Origin: Halomicrococcus gelatinilyticus
GTDB taxonomy: Archaea > Halobacteriota > Halobacteria > Halobacteriales > Haladaptataceae
Assembly (NCBI GenBank): GCA_024227995.1
Contig: CP100465.1
Location: 1,984,001-2,048,000 of the forward strand
Direction of reading: 5' to 3'
DNA: 64,000 nucleotides
This document shows, piece by piece, positions 53,121 through 62,095 of the stretch. Numbering within the stretch: position 1 is the first letter of the stretch; every line of letters begins with the position of its first letter. Made by a program: the position numbers and the translations under genes. The notes beneath the pieces were generated by a model, which was not told where the DNA came from, did no database searches, and saw only the letters and a list, made by a program, of their open reading frames with translations.

Positions 53121-53135
53121 TTACGAATATCGTAA
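53121..53135. promoter_or_regulatory. Palindrome between lrp and carA, candidate Lrp operator
   Basis: TTACGA-ATA-TCGTAA is a perfect 15-bp inverted repeat with AT-rich centre, the usual form of archaeal Lrp sites. It lies about 32 bp before the lrp ATG and about 20 bp before the carA TATA-like box (AGGTTTATG, 53151-53159). A third half-site, TCGTAA, overlaps the carA start at 53182-53187. Confidence 0.65.
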
Positions 53136-53186
53136 CATCGCTTCGAAAGCAAGGTTTATGATGCCGGCTTTCATATGAATCTCGTA

Positions 53187-54254
53187 ATGGCTGGTGCCTA
53201 CGTCGCACTGGAGGGCGGCCGCGTCGTCGAAGCGCGCTGTCGTGCTCCGGGTACAGGCCGTGGAGAACTGGTATTCACTACAGCGTACACGGGCTACGAG
53301 GAGAGCCTGACGGACCCCTCCTACGAGGAGCAGGTACTCACGTTCTCGTACCCCCTCATCGGCAACTACGGCGTCCGAGAGGAGCGCTTCGAGAGCGACC
53401 GCGTGCATCCCACCGCGGTCGTCGCGCGCGAGCTGACCGACGACGTCGCCGAGTGGCTCGACGAGGAGGACGTCCCCGCCGTGGACCACCTCGACACGCG
53501 CGACCTCGTCGGCGGCATCCGCGAGGAAGGGGCGATGAAGTGCGGTATCGCCGCCGGCCCCGACGCCACGCCCGAGGACGCGCTCGCCGAACTGGAGGCG
53601 TGTCCGGGCATGAGCGACCACGAGAACATCGGCGCGCAGGTCAGCGTCGCAGAACCCGAGGTCCACAACGCCGACGCCGACGGCGCCGACGTGGCGCTCG
53701 TCGACTGCGGCGCGAAGGGCAGCATCGTCGAGTCGCTGGTCGACCGCGACGCGACCGTGCACGTCCTGCCCCACGACGCCACGCCCGCCGACATCGAGGA
53801 GGTCGACCCCGACCTCCTGTTCGTTTCGAACGGCCCCGGCGACCCTGCGAATTTCGAAGCGACCCAGGCGCTGGTCGAGACCTACGCCGGCGACGTCCCG
53901 CTGGCGGGCATCTGTCTCGGCCAGCAGATCATCGCCCGCGCGCTCGGCGGCACCACCGAGAAGATGGACTTCGGCCACCGTGGCGTCAACCAGCCCGTCC
54001 GCGACCTGGAGACGAACCGGGTCGTCATGACGACCCAGAATCACGGGTACACCGTCGCCGACACCGGCGAACTCGACGTCACGCAGGTCAACGTCAACGA
54101 CGACACCGCCGAAGGACTGGAGAGCGACGAACTCGACGTCATCACGCGCCAGTACCACCCCGAGGCCAACCCCGGCCCGCACGACACCCTCGACTTCTTC
54201 GACGACGTCCTCGACATGACCGGCCCCCGTCGACGACTCGTCTCCGCGGACTAG
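53187..54254 (+). CDS. carA: Carbamoyl-phosphate synthase small subunit
   Basis: A 355-residue glutaminase subunit. N-terminal FTTAYTGYEESLTDPSYEEQ and ILTFSYPLIGNYGV are CarA-specific; the amidotransferase domain has FVSNGPGDPANFEATQ, the Cys in GICLGQQIIARALGG and the His-Glu pair in RQYHPEANPGPHDT. It feeds ammonia to CarB for arginine and pyrimidines. ATG at 53187 is favoured over 53175 because the TATA box at 53151-53159 then gives a near-leaderless message. carB is about 2.2 kb away on the other strand. Confidence 0.95.
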   Translation: MAGAYVALEGGRVVEARCRAPGTGRGELVFTTAYTGYEESLTDPSYEEQVLTFSYPLIGNYGVREERFESDRVHPTAVVARELTDDVAEWLDEEDVPAVDHLDTRDLVGGIREEGAMKCGIAAGPDATPEDALAELEACPGMSDHENIGAQVSVAEPEVHNADADGADVALVDCGAKGSIVESLVDRDATVHVLPHDATPADIEEVDPDLLFVSNGPGDPANFEATQALVETYAGDVPLAGICLGQQIIARALGGTTEKMDFGHRGVNQPVRDLETNRVVMTTQNHGYTVADTGELDVTQVNVNDDTAEGLESDELDVITRQYHPEANPGPHDTLDFFDDVLDMTGPRRRLVSAD

Positions 54255-54305
54255 CTAGTCCCCCTCACCAGCCGATTTCTACCGCTCTCCCAGCGGTTTC
54301 GCTCG

Positions 54306-55076
54306 TCACTCCCCCGCCGTCTCGCCTGCTGACTCCGCTGGCGACTCGCCGTTCGACTCCTCGACCGCGATGGACGTCTCGGTCGGCGAACGCCAGTCGA
54401 GTTCGACGAGGCCGCGCGCCCGTCCGCGCAGGCCGTCGCGGCTCACCACCTCGAAGGTGCGGTTCTCGCTCTCGGGCGTGAACGGCGCGGCGACCATCAG
54501 CCGCGCCACGTCCGCCCGAGGGATGGAGCCCGAGACGGTCGCGCCGCCCTCGCCGACGAGCACGTCGCCCGTCGGCGGTGCGTCGGTCAGTCCGCCGGGA
54601 CGGAGTATCGTGTGTGAGACTCCGGACGTGCGGAGCGCGGCCTCAGCCCTGTTTTTCGCCTGGAGCACGCGCCGGATGACCAGTCGGAACGGCGTCGGCA
54701 TCTGCTCGCGGGAGTCGCCGACGCCGAGCGAACTCTCCATGACGAACCGCTCAACGTCGGCGGCGACGGCGGCGTTGACCAGGTTCTCGACGCCCTCGCC
54801 GTCCACGAGGTCGCCGACGAGCATCCGCCGCGCGGACTGGGTCCCGACCGCGCAGAGGACGGCGTCGCAGCCGGCGACGGCGCGCGCGGCGTCGTCTCGG
54901 TCGAGGAGGTCACCGACGACGACCTCGTCGGCACCCCGTTCGTTGAGGTCGCGCTCCTTCTCGGGCGAGTGGGTCAGCGCCCGCACCTCCAGGTCCGCGT
55001 CGGCGAGCAGGTCGAGTATCTCGCTGCCGGTGCCGCCGCTGGCGCCCGCCACGAGGATCCGTTCGATGTCGGTCAT
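54306..55076 (-). CDS. NAD(P)-binding atypical SDR (NmrA-like) protein
   Basis: A 256-residue Rossmann protein with dinucleotide motif ILVAGASGGTGSEILDLL at residues 7-24, then VVVGDLLDRDDAARAVAGCDAVLCAVG, FVMESSLGVGDS and HTILRPGGLTDAP. It resembles atypical short-chain dehydrogenases that act as sensors or epimerases; the usual YxxxK is not clear. The C-terminus is a disordered acidic Ser/Glu tail. A CATTTACTC box lies about 27 bp upstream. Substrate unknown. Confidence 0.85.
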   Translation of the reverse strand: MTDIERILVAGASGGTGSEILDLLADADLEVRALTHSPEKERDLNERGADEVVVGDLLDRDDAARAVAGCDAVLCAVGTQSARRMLVGDLVDGEGVENLVNAAVAADVERFVMESSLGVGDSREQMPTPFRLVIRRVLQAKNRAEAALRTSGVSHTILRPGGLTDAPPTGDVLVGEGGATVSGSIPRADVARLMVAAPFTPESENRTFEVVSRDGLRGRARGLVELDWRSPTETSIAVEESNGESPAESAGETAGE

Positions 55077-55233
55077 GGCCCGTGGCGACGACGCCCGGGA
55101 GTAAATGCCTCGCGGCCGACGCCCCCTGCCCTCGCCGGGCCGATGACGGCCCTGCCACGGCCGCCGTCCCGGGATTCAAGCGTCGTCGGGGCGAATCCGG
55201 AGGCTTTTGCCCCGGAGGTTCCAAGAGTCGCCC

Positions 55234-55932
55234 GTGACTGACGCCGAGAAGATTTCGACCGGGTGCCGGCCCATCGACGACCTGCTCGGTGGCGGCTTCG
55301 AGCGCGGGACCGTCACGCAGGTGTACGGCCCGCCCGCCGCGGGCAAGACGAACGTCGCGCTCGGCGCCGCCGTCGAGGCGGCGAGCGAGGGCGGCACCGT
55401 GGTGTACATCGACACTGAGGGGCTGTCCGTCGAGCGGTTCGAACAGGTCGCCGACGCGCGGGCCGAGGACGTCGACGACGTCGCCTCCCGCATCATCATC
55501 AAGGAGGCGTACGACTTCGAGGAGCAGGAGGAGGCGGTCCGCGACGTCTCGGAGTTCGCCGAGCGCGCCGACCTCGTCGTCCTCGACAGCGCGACCGGGT
55601 TCTACCGCCTCGAACGCGCCGCCGACGAGTCCGGCGGCGAGTCGCTCCGGAAGGTCGCCAGCGAGGTGACCCACCTGCTCTCGCTCGCCCGCAAGCACGA
55701 CATCGCCGTCGTGCTCACGAACCAGGTGTACACCGACCCCGACTCCGACGGGACCCGCCCGCTCGGCGGCCACACCCTCGAACACTGGACCGGCGTCGTG
55801 CTCCGCGTGGACCGCTTCCGCGGCGGCAAGCGCCGGGCCACCCTGGAGAAACACCGCTCGAAGCCGGCCGGCGAGCGCGCACAGTTCCGCATCACCGACG
55901 CCGGCATCGAGGGCGGCGACGACGCCGTCTGA
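55234..55932 (+). CDS. radB: DNA repair and recombination protein RadB
   Basis: A 232-residue RecA-fold protein, the archaeal RadA paralogue. Walker A is VYGPPAAGKTNVALG, Walker B ADLVVLDSATGFYRLE, and the C-terminal core has VVLTNQVYTD and GGHTLEHWTGVVLRVDR. It lacks the N-terminal helix-hairpin-helix domain of RadA, as expected. It helps RadA in homologous recombination. A GTG at 55234 is the likely start: a GGCTTTTGCC box lies about 28 bp upstream, and the earlier frame start lies inside that box. Confidence 0.93.
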   Translation: MTDAEKISTGCRPIDDLLGGGFERGTVTQVYGPPAAGKTNVALGAAVEAASEGGTVVYIDTEGLSVERFEQVADARAEDVDDVASRIIIKEAYDFEEQEEAVRDVSEFAERADLVVLDSATGFYRLERAADESGGESLRKVASEVTHLLSLARKHDIAVVLTNQVYTDPDSDGTRPLGGHTLEHWTGVVLRVDRFRGGKRRATLEKHRSKPAGERAQFRITDAGIEGGDDAV

Positions 55933-56035
55933 ACCGTCCGGCCGGTCCCCGCGAACCTTCTCGGTCCCTCGCCGTCTCGCCCCGATTATTTCTCGCCAGC
56001 AAAACAAAGATAAAGGCGCGCTCCGAACGACGACC

Positions 56036-56308
56036 ATGGGAAAGTCCGTCTTCAGCAGCTCCAACGCGCTGACGTACACGGAGGTCCACGCAGCGATCAT
56101 CGGCGTCGTCGTGGGCGTTCTCGCGGGGTACGCTCGCGTCGTCGGGTACGAGACCGTCGCCGTCGGTGGCGGCGTCGTCTTCGTCGCGCTCGCGCTCGGC
56201 CTGGGCGCACGCGGCGAACTGCCGGCAGCCCAGACGACGCTGCGCCGCGAACCCTGGTACGGGCTCGCGGCGTTCCTCGTCGGCGGCGCGCTCGTCACGG
56301 TGCTGTGA
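56036..56308 (+). CDS. Small membrane protein
   Basis: A 90-residue protein beginning MGKSVFSSSNALTYTEVHAAI, with three hydrophobic segments (about 20-36, 40-57, 75-90) and a short polar loop with LRREPWYG. An AAAGATAAAGG box lies about 27 bp before the ATG. Likely an integral membrane protein; function unknown. Confidence 0.72.
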   Translation: MGKSVFSSSNALTYTEVHAAIIGVVVGVLAGYARVVGYETVAVGGGVVFVALALGLGARGELPAAQTTLRREPWYGLAAFLVGGALVTVL

Positions 56309-56415
56309 CCGCTCGTGCGTCGTCGAGCAGTTCACCGCGTCCGTCGCGACGGTGAGCGGCGTCGCTGGCGCGTCGCGGTGCGAGCGAGGAAGAAGCCGAG
56401 AAGTCCGCTAGTCCG

Positions 56416-59400
56416 CTAGCCCCACCGCTCGTCGTTCTTCGGCCGGTCGTCGACCGACTCGACGGCGAGCGGCTCGTCGCGCGCGGCGAGCGCCTCCAGT
56501 GCGGCCTCGGAGGAGGGAACGGTCGAGTAGTACGGCAGTTCCTCCTCGATGGCCATCCGAAGGGCGTCCGGGTCGTCGCTGACCAGCAGGTCGAGGTCGC
56601 CGTTCTTCACCGCCTCGGCGGTGTCGTCGAACTCGCGGACCTCGTAGTACTCGCTGAAGCCGTCGACGGGGAGTTCGACGGCGGCGACGCCGCCCTCGGG
56701 GAGCGGGTTGTCGGCGGCCGACTGGGCCTTCTCGTAGGCCTTGCCGAACGTCTCGGCGGTGCCCATCACCTCGCCGGTGGACTTCATCTCGGGGCCGAGA
56801 CGCGGGTCGCTGTCCGGCAGGCGGTCGAACGGCAGCACGACCTCCTTGACGCTGAACTGTTCGGGCACCTGCTCGTCGACGTCGAGGTCGTCGAGCGACT
56901 CGCCGGCCATCACCTTCGCCGCGAGCTTGGCGATGGGGACGCCGGTCGCCTTCGAGACGAACGGGACGGTGCGCGACGAGCGGGGGTTCGCCTCGAGGAC
57001 GTACACGTCGCCGTCCTTGACGGCCAGTTGAACGTTCAGGAGGCCGACGGTGTCGAGCGCGGTCGCGATGTCCTCGGTCACCTCGCGCACCCGGGCGAGT
57101 TCGTCGTCGGTCAGGCCGCGCGGCGGGATGACGCAGGCCGAGTCGCCGGAGTGGATGCCGGCGCTCTCGACGTGCTCCATCACGCCGCCGACGACGGCGC
57201 GCTCGCCGTCGCTCACGGCGTCGACGTCGAGTTCGACGGCGTCCGCCAGGAACTCGTCCACGAGGATGGGCTTGTCCGGGGAGACGCGGACGGCCTCCTC
57301 GATGTACTGGCAGAGCTCGTCGTCGTCGTGGACGACGTCCATCGCGCGCCCGCCGAGGACGTAGGAGGGGCGCACGAGCACGGGGTAGCCGATGTCGTGG
57401 GCCAGTTCGAGCGCCTCCGCCTCGCTGGTCGCGCTGCCGCCTTCGGGCTGTTCGATGCCGAGGTCGTCCATCAGGCGGTTGAAGCGGTCGCGGTCCTCCG
57501 CGAGGTCCATCGCGTCGACGGTCGTGCCGAGGATCTCGCAGTCGAGGCCGCGCCGGTCGAGTTCGGTCTCCAGCGGGTGGCCGATGTCGACGGAGGTCTG
57601 GCCGCCGAACTGGACCATCACGCCGTCGGCGTTCGTCGCCTCGACGACGTCGGCGACCTCCTCGGCGGTGATGGGCTCGAAGAACAGGCCGTCGCTGGTG
57701 TCGTAGTCCGTCGACACCGTCTCGGGGTTGTTGTTCACGACGTGGGTCTCGATGCCCATGTCGCGCAGGGCGCGCACCGCGTGGACGGTGCAGTAGTCGA
57801 ACTCGACGCCCTGTCCGATGCGGATGGGGCCGCCGCCGACGATGACGACGCTCTCGACGTCCGTGTTCACGCGGAGTTCGTCGCGCCCGCCGAAATCGGT
57901 CTCCAGCGCCGAGCGCGCGGAGTAGTAGTACGGCGTCGAGGCGGCGAACTCGCCCGCACAGGTGTCGACCTGCTTGAACGAGCGGTCGGGCGCGCTCGCC
58001 TCCACGTCGCCGACGAGGTCGCCGTCCGCAGCGCCCGTGCTGTGGGACGCTATCGGCGTCTCGCCGCCCTCGGCGCCGGCCATCGCGGCGACCTCCCGGT
58101 TCGTGAACCCGGTTTCGGCGGCGGCTCCGAACTCGCCCTCGGCAGCGGCCTCCGCGGCCTCGGCGACGTTCTGGTAGCGCTCGACGTACCACTCCTCGAT
58201 GCCGGTGAGGTCGACGACCTCCTCGACGGTGTAGCCGCGGTCGAACGCCTCGAACATCGCGTACGGGCGGTTCGGCGTCGGCCGTTCGAGGTACGCCGTC
58301 TCCAGTTCCTCGTCGCTCACGGTCGCCCAGTCGACGTCGGGGTCGTACTCCGAGGAGCGAAGCGCCTTCAGCAGGCTCTCCTCGAAGGTGCGGCCGATGG
58401 CCATCGCCTCGCCGGTCGACTTCATCGCGGTGCCGAGTTCGAACTCCGTCTCGGGGAACTTCTCGTTCGGCCAGCGCGGCACCTTCGTGACCACGTAGTC
58501 GATGGCTGGTTCGAAGGCGGCGGTCGTCTCGCCGGTGATCTCGTTCTCGATCTCGTGGAGGCGCTTGCCGAGCGCGACCTTCGCGGTGACGCGGGCGATG
58601 GGGTAGCCGGTCGCCTTCGACGCCAGTGCCGAGGAGCGGGAGACGCGCGGGTTCACCTCGACGACGCGGTACTCGCCGCCGGGCGTGCCGTCGTCGCGCC
58701 AGGCGAACTGGATGTTACAGCCGCCCTGGATGCCGAGGTCGCGGATGACCTTCAGCGCCGCGTCGCGCATCTCCTGGTGGCCGTCGTCGGGGATGACCTG
58801 CGACGGCGTGACGACCGTCGACTCCCCGGTGTGGATGCCCATCGGGTCGATGTTCTCCATGTTGCAGATGATGATGCAGGAGTCGTCGGCGTCCCGCATG
58901 ACCTCGTACTCCAGTTCGACCCAGCCCGCGATGGACTCGGTGATGAGCACCTCGTCGTTGCGCGAGAGGCGCAGGCCCTTGCGGACGCGGTCGAGGAGTT
59001 CCTCCATCTCGTGGACGACGCCGGACCCGGACCCGCCGAGGGTGTAGGTGGTGCGGGCGATGACCGGCAGGCCGCCCACCTCGTCGACGGCGGCCTCGAC
59101 GCGTTCGCGGAGGTCGGCTTCGGTCATCTCCGTCGCCGACTCGTCCTCGTCGAGGGTGATGGTGGTCGAGCGCGCGACGGGCTGGCCGAGGTCGCGCATC
59201 CGCTGGCGGAACAGGTCGCGGTCCTCGGTCGCGTAGATGGTGTCCAGCGGCGTCCCCATGATGTCGACGTCGTACTCGTCGAGGACGCCCTCCTCGGAGA
59301 GCTCGGCGGTGACGTTCAGCCCCGTCTGCCCGCCGAGGCCGGCGATGACGCCGTCTGGACGTTCCTTCCGGATGATCTCGGCGATGGCGTCCGTGGTGAT

Positions 59401-59604
59401 GGGCTCGATGTACACCTCGTCGGCCATCTCCGGGTCGGTCATGATGGTCGCCGGGTTCGAGTTCACCAGGACGACCCGCGCCCCTTCCTCCTGGAGCGCG
59501 CGGCAGGCCTGCGCGCCCGAGTAGTCGAACTCCGCGGCCTGTCCGATCTGTATCGGTCCGCTCCCGATGAGTAGAATCGTGCGGTCCTCGGCTTCCTCAC
59601 TCAT
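56416..59604 (-). CDS. carB: Carbamoyl-phosphate synthase large subunit
   Basis: A 1062-residue CarB with two homologous ATP-grasp halves. The N-half has LLIGSGPIQIGQAAEFDYSGAQACRAL and VIAGLGGQTGLN; the C-half repeats these as VVIVGGGPIRIGQGVEFDYCTVHA and VMVQFGGQTS. Each half carries VRPSYVLGGRAM-like (ARTTYTLGGSGSG first, VLVRPSYVLGGRAM second) motifs, and an allosteric MGS-like domain ends the protein. It makes carbamoyl phosphate from bicarbonate, ATP and ammonia passed by CarA. An acidic linker lies near residue 500. The promoter (CTTATTACG box) has TTACGA half-sites like those at carA. Confidence 0.96.
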   Translation of the reverse strand: MSEEAEDRTILLIGSGPIQIGQAAEFDYSGAQACRALQEEGARVVLVNSNPATIMTDPEMADEVYIEPITTDAIAEIIRKERPDGVIAGLGGQTGLNVTAELSEEGVLDEYDVDIMGTPLDTIYATEDRDLFRQRMRDLGQPVARSTTITLDEDESATEMTEADLRERVEAAVDEVGGLPVIARTTYTLGGSGSGVVHEMEELLDRVRKGLRLSRNDEVLITESIAGWVELEYEVMRDADDSCIIICNMENIDPMGIHTGESTVVTPSQVIPDDGHQEMRDAALKVIRDLGIQGGCNIQFAWRDDGTPGGEYRVVEVNPRVSRSSALASKATGYPIARVTAKVALGKRLHEIENEITGETTAAFEPAIDYVVTKVPRWPNEKFPETEFELGTAMKSTGEAMAIGRTFEESLLKALRSSEYDPDVDWATVSDEELETAYLERPTPNRPYAMFEAFDRGYTVEEVVDLTGIEEWYVERYQNVAEAAEAAAEGEFGAAAETGFTNREVAAMAGAEGGETPIASHSTGAADGDLVGDVEASAPDRSFKQVDTCAGEFAASTPYYYSARSALETDFGGRDELRVNTDVESVVIVGGGPIRIGQGVEFDYCTVHAVRALRDMGIETHVVNNNPETVSTDYDTSDGLFFEPITAEEVADVVEATNADGVMVQFGGQTSVDIGHPLETELDRRGLDCEILGTTVDAMDLAEDRDRFNRLMDDLGIEQPEGGSATSEAEALELAHDIGYPVLVRPSYVLGGRAMDVVHDDDELCQYIEEAVRVSPDKPILVDEFLADAVELDVDAVSDGERAVVGGVMEHVESAGIHSGDSACVIPPRGLTDDELARVREVTEDIATALDTVGLLNVQLAVKDGDVYVLEANPRSSRTVPFVSKATGVPIAKLAAKVMAGESLDDLDVDEQVPEQFSVKEVVLPFDRLPDSDPRLGPEMKSTGEVMGTAETFGKAYEKAQSAADNPLPEGGVAAVELPVDGFSEYYEVREFDDTAEAVKNGDLDLLVSDDPDALRMAIEEELPYYSTVPSSEAALEALAARDEPLAVESVDDRPKNDERWG

Positions 59605-59632
59605 GGCTCGTTGTCAACACCGAGTTCGTACA

Positions 59633-59660
59633 TCGTAATAAGCTCCACGAAAGATTACGA
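59633..59660 (-). promoter_or_regulatory. Inverted TTACGA half-sites at the carB promoter
   Basis: TCGTAA at 59633-59638 and TTACGA at 59655-59660 are inverted copies, 16 bp apart, around the carB TATA box. The same half-site forms the palindrome between lrp and carA. Co-control of carA and carB by the Lrp protein is a natural reading. Confidence 0.5.
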
Positions 59661-59774
59661 GTAGCGAAATCGAGTTTCGAAATTCGGAAATCCGGGCGAG
59701 CGCCGCGGAGACCGCGCCCAGCGACACTCGCGGTGACCGTGGCGGCTTTGTAGCCCCCTTTCCTACGTCTCGTC

Positions 59775-60500
59775 GTGACCGTCGTCGTCGCCACCGAGGA
59801 CTTCGAGCTGTACCACGGGGTCGTCAACGAGCTGCGGGACCGCGGCGTCGACTTCACCACCGTCGAACCCGGCGACGACGTGCCCGACCGCGCACGCGTG
59901 GTCGTCACCGCACCGGACGACGAGGTGACGACCGACCGCGACGTCGTCGTCGCCGACCCCGAGCACCCGCGCCGCGCCGTCGAGGAGGCGCTCGCGCTGC
60001 TCCGTAGCGGCGAGGGCCGGACCGTCGTCGGCGTCGACCCCGGGACGCGTCCGGGCATCGCCGTCCTCTCCGGCGACGTCGTGACGGCGGCGTTCCACGT
60101 CCCGCTGGAGGACGCCGTCGAGACCGTCCGCGCGGAGGTGGCCGACGCCGTTGACCCCGTCGTCCGCGTCGGCGATGGCGCGCGCCTCCAGGGCGCACAG
60201 ATAGTCGAGAACCTGGAGGACGTCCCGGTCGAACTGATCGACGAGACGGGGACGACGCCGTACCTCGGTACCGGCGCGCGCGGGATGGGCGACGTGCTCG
60301 CAGCGGTGAACATCGCGCGGCTCTCCGGCGAGGTCGTCGAGGAGCGCGACGTCGAGCCGACGGCGGGCGAACTGACCGCCATCAAGCGCCGGTCACGCCA
60401 GCGCTCGGCGGACAACCGCGAGATAGACGAGGACCTCGCCCGCCGCGTCGCCGCCGGCGAGTTGACCGTCGACGAGGCGCTGGACGAGCACCGAAGCTAG
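59775..60500 (+). CDS. RuvC/RNase H-like fold protein
   Basis: A 241-residue protein from a GTG start. Residues about 85-190 begin with VVGVDPGTRPGIAVLSGD and include DPVVRVGDGARLQGAQIVENL and VELIDETGT, the pattern of RuvC/YqgF-type RNase H-fold nucleases (first acidic residue in GVDPG; others in VGDGA and DETGT). The first 80 residues form a separate small alpha/beta domain; the C-terminal 45 residues are helical and basic (IKRRSRQRSADNREIDEDLARR). It may be a Holliday-junction or structure-specific nuclease; this is inference. It starts 170 bp from divergent carB. Confidence 0.72.
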   Translation: MTVVVATEDFELYHGVVNELRDRGVDFTTVEPGDDVPDRARVVVTAPDDEVTTDRDVVVADPEHPRRAVEEALALLRSGEGRTVVGVDPGTRPGIAVLSGDVVTAAFHVPLEDAVETVRAEVADAVDPVVRVGDGARLQGAQIVENLEDVPVELIDETGTTPYLGTGARGMGDVLAAVNIARLSGEVVEERDVEPTAGELTAIKRRSRQRSADNREIDEDLARRVAAGELTVDEALDEHRS

Positions 60501-60721
60501 AGTTCGACGAGGACGGTGTACCGGTGGTCGTCGTCGACGGGACACTGCAGGTGCTCCTCCTTGACGATGGTCCCCGAGAACAGTTGCTTTCCCACCTTCT
60601 GGAGCGTATTCAGTTCGACGTGGCCCTTCTCGCGGGCGATGACCTCGCCCTCCGGGTCGGTCTCGAACTCGCCCATCCCGTCGCAGCCGTCGTAGGGGCA
60701 CTGCACGCGAACGAGGACCAT
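60497..60721 (-). CDS. Small zinc-ribbon-like protein
   Basis: A 74-residue protein: CPYDGCDGMGEFETDPEG near the start and CPVDDDH near the end give three Cys and one His, a plausible single zinc site. The middle (HVELNTLQKVGKQLF) is helical. A CCTATAACC box lies about 27 bp upstream, inside the gap after larC. Overlaps the upstream convergent stop by 4 bases. Function unknown. Confidence 0.75.
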   Translation of the reverse strand: MVLVRVQCPYDGCDGMGEFETDPEGEVIAREKGHVELNTLQKVGKQLFSGTIVKEEHLQCPVDDDHRYTVLVEL

Positions 60722-60745
60722 GCGTCCGGTTGGTTCCGTCGTCGG

Positions 60746-62095
60746 TTATAGGTTCTCCCTGGCGCGGGCCTCCGCGTGGCGCATCACCTCGCGCACCGGA
60801 ACCGCCGTCTCCTGCGCCACCGCGAGCGCGTCGTCGAACTCCGCGCTCACGTCGAACACCGTCCCGTCCGCCGTGCTCGCGACCTTCACGTCCACGTCGC
60901 GCTCCTCGCCGCCGACCGCGACTGTCGCGGTCCGGACCTCGCGCTCGGCGATCCAGCGGTGGGACGCGCCCGTCTCACGGACGCCCAGCGTCCCCGTCTC
61001 CTCGGCGAGGCGTTGCGCGACGCGCTCGGCGTCCTCGGGCCTGGCCACCACCTTCACGAGATGCCCCGGCCGCGACTTCTTCATCGTCGTCGGCACGATG
61101 GAGACGTCCCGCGCGCCTGCGTCCGCGAGCGTCTCCTGCAGCCCGCCGAGCACCTCCGGCGGCGCGTCGTCCAGGTTGGTCTCCAGGACCGTCACGTCGT
61201 CGCGGACCAGCCCCCCTTCTCCGTCGCCGACGAGCACCCGCAGGACGTTCGGATGCTCGGCGAAGTCGTACCCGCCCGCGCCGTACCCCGACGCTTCGAC
61301 GTCGAGGCCCGGAAGCGTCTCGACGCCGTCGGCGAAGTGCGCCAGTATCGCAGCGCCGGTCGGGGTCAGCAGTTCCGCCTCGACGGGCCCGCCGTCGAGC
61401 GACCAGTCCGCGCCCTGCGCGATCTCGACCACCGCCGGGGCCGGGACGGGGTAGATGCCGTGGCTCATCTCGACCGCGCCGCCGCCGGTCGAGAGCGGCG
61501 TCGTCACGACGCGCTCGACGCCGAGGTCGTCGAGCAGCAGCGCCGCCCCGACCACGTCCGCGATGGCGTCGTCGGCCCCGACCTCGTGGAAGTGCGTCGA
61601 TTCGAGGTCGGTGTCGTGGACGCTCGCCTCCGCCCGCCCGAGTATCTCGAAGACCGCCTTCGCGTCGGCCTCGACGCTAGCGTCGAGGTCCATCGATTCG
61701 ACCAGTTCGACCACCTCGCGGTACGTCCGCTGGGGCCCGGCCCCCTCCGCGTGGTCGTGGTGGTGGTCGTGGCTGTGCGAATGGTCGTCGTGCTCGTGCT
61801 CGTGGCCGTGGCTATGCGAGTGACCGTGCTCGTGGTCGTGCTCGCCGTCGGAGTGACTGTGGTCGTGCTCGTCGCCACCGTCATCCGTAGTTGCGTCGCC
61901 GTCCTCACGGTCCAGCAACACCGTCACGCTGGTCGACGCGATGCCGTTCTTGACGACGTTCTCGGTGGCGTACTCCACCCCGAGCGCGTCCTCGACTGGC
62001 GCGAGCGCGGCCGGGTCCGCGCCCGCGTCGAGCAACGCGGCAAGAATCATGTCCCCGCTGGCCCCCATCCGTCCGTCGAACGCGAGAGTTCTCAT
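60746..62095 (-). CDS. larC: LarC family nickel-pincer cofactor (NPN) metallation protein
   Basis: A 449-residue LarC (DUF111) beginning MRTLAFDGRMGASGDMILAALLDAGA. LarC inserts nickel into the pincer cofactor of lactate racemase and related enzymes. A His-rich loop with 19 His between residues 77 and 115 probably holds nickel. Core motifs HFHEVGADDAIADVVGAALLLDDLG and ETNLDDAPPEVLGG fit the family. It is full length in one frame; in some bacteria larC needs a frameshift, which is not seen here. larB and larE are not in this window. ATG at 62095 is favoured over one at 62131. Confidence 0.93.
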   Translation of the reverse strand: MRTLAFDGRMGASGDMILAALLDAGADPAALAPVEDALGVEYATENVVKNGIASTSVTVLLDREDGDATTDDGGDEHDHSHSDGEHDHEHGHSHSHGHEHEHDDHSHSHDHHHDHAEGAGPQRTYREVVELVESMDLDASVEADAKAVFEILGRAEASVHDTDLESTHFHEVGADDAIADVVGAALLLDDLGVERVVTTPLSTGGGAVEMSHGIYPVPAPAVVEIAQGADWSLDGGPVEAELLTPTGAAILAHFADGVETLPGLDVEASGYGAGGYDFAEHPNVLRVLVGDGEGGLVRDDVTVLETNLDDAPPEVLGGLQETLADAGARDVSIVPTTMKKSRPGHLVKVVARPEDAERVAQRLAEETGTLGVRETGASHRWIAEREVRTATVAVGGEERDVDVKVASTADGTVFDVSAEFDDALAVAQETAVPVREVMRHAEARARENL

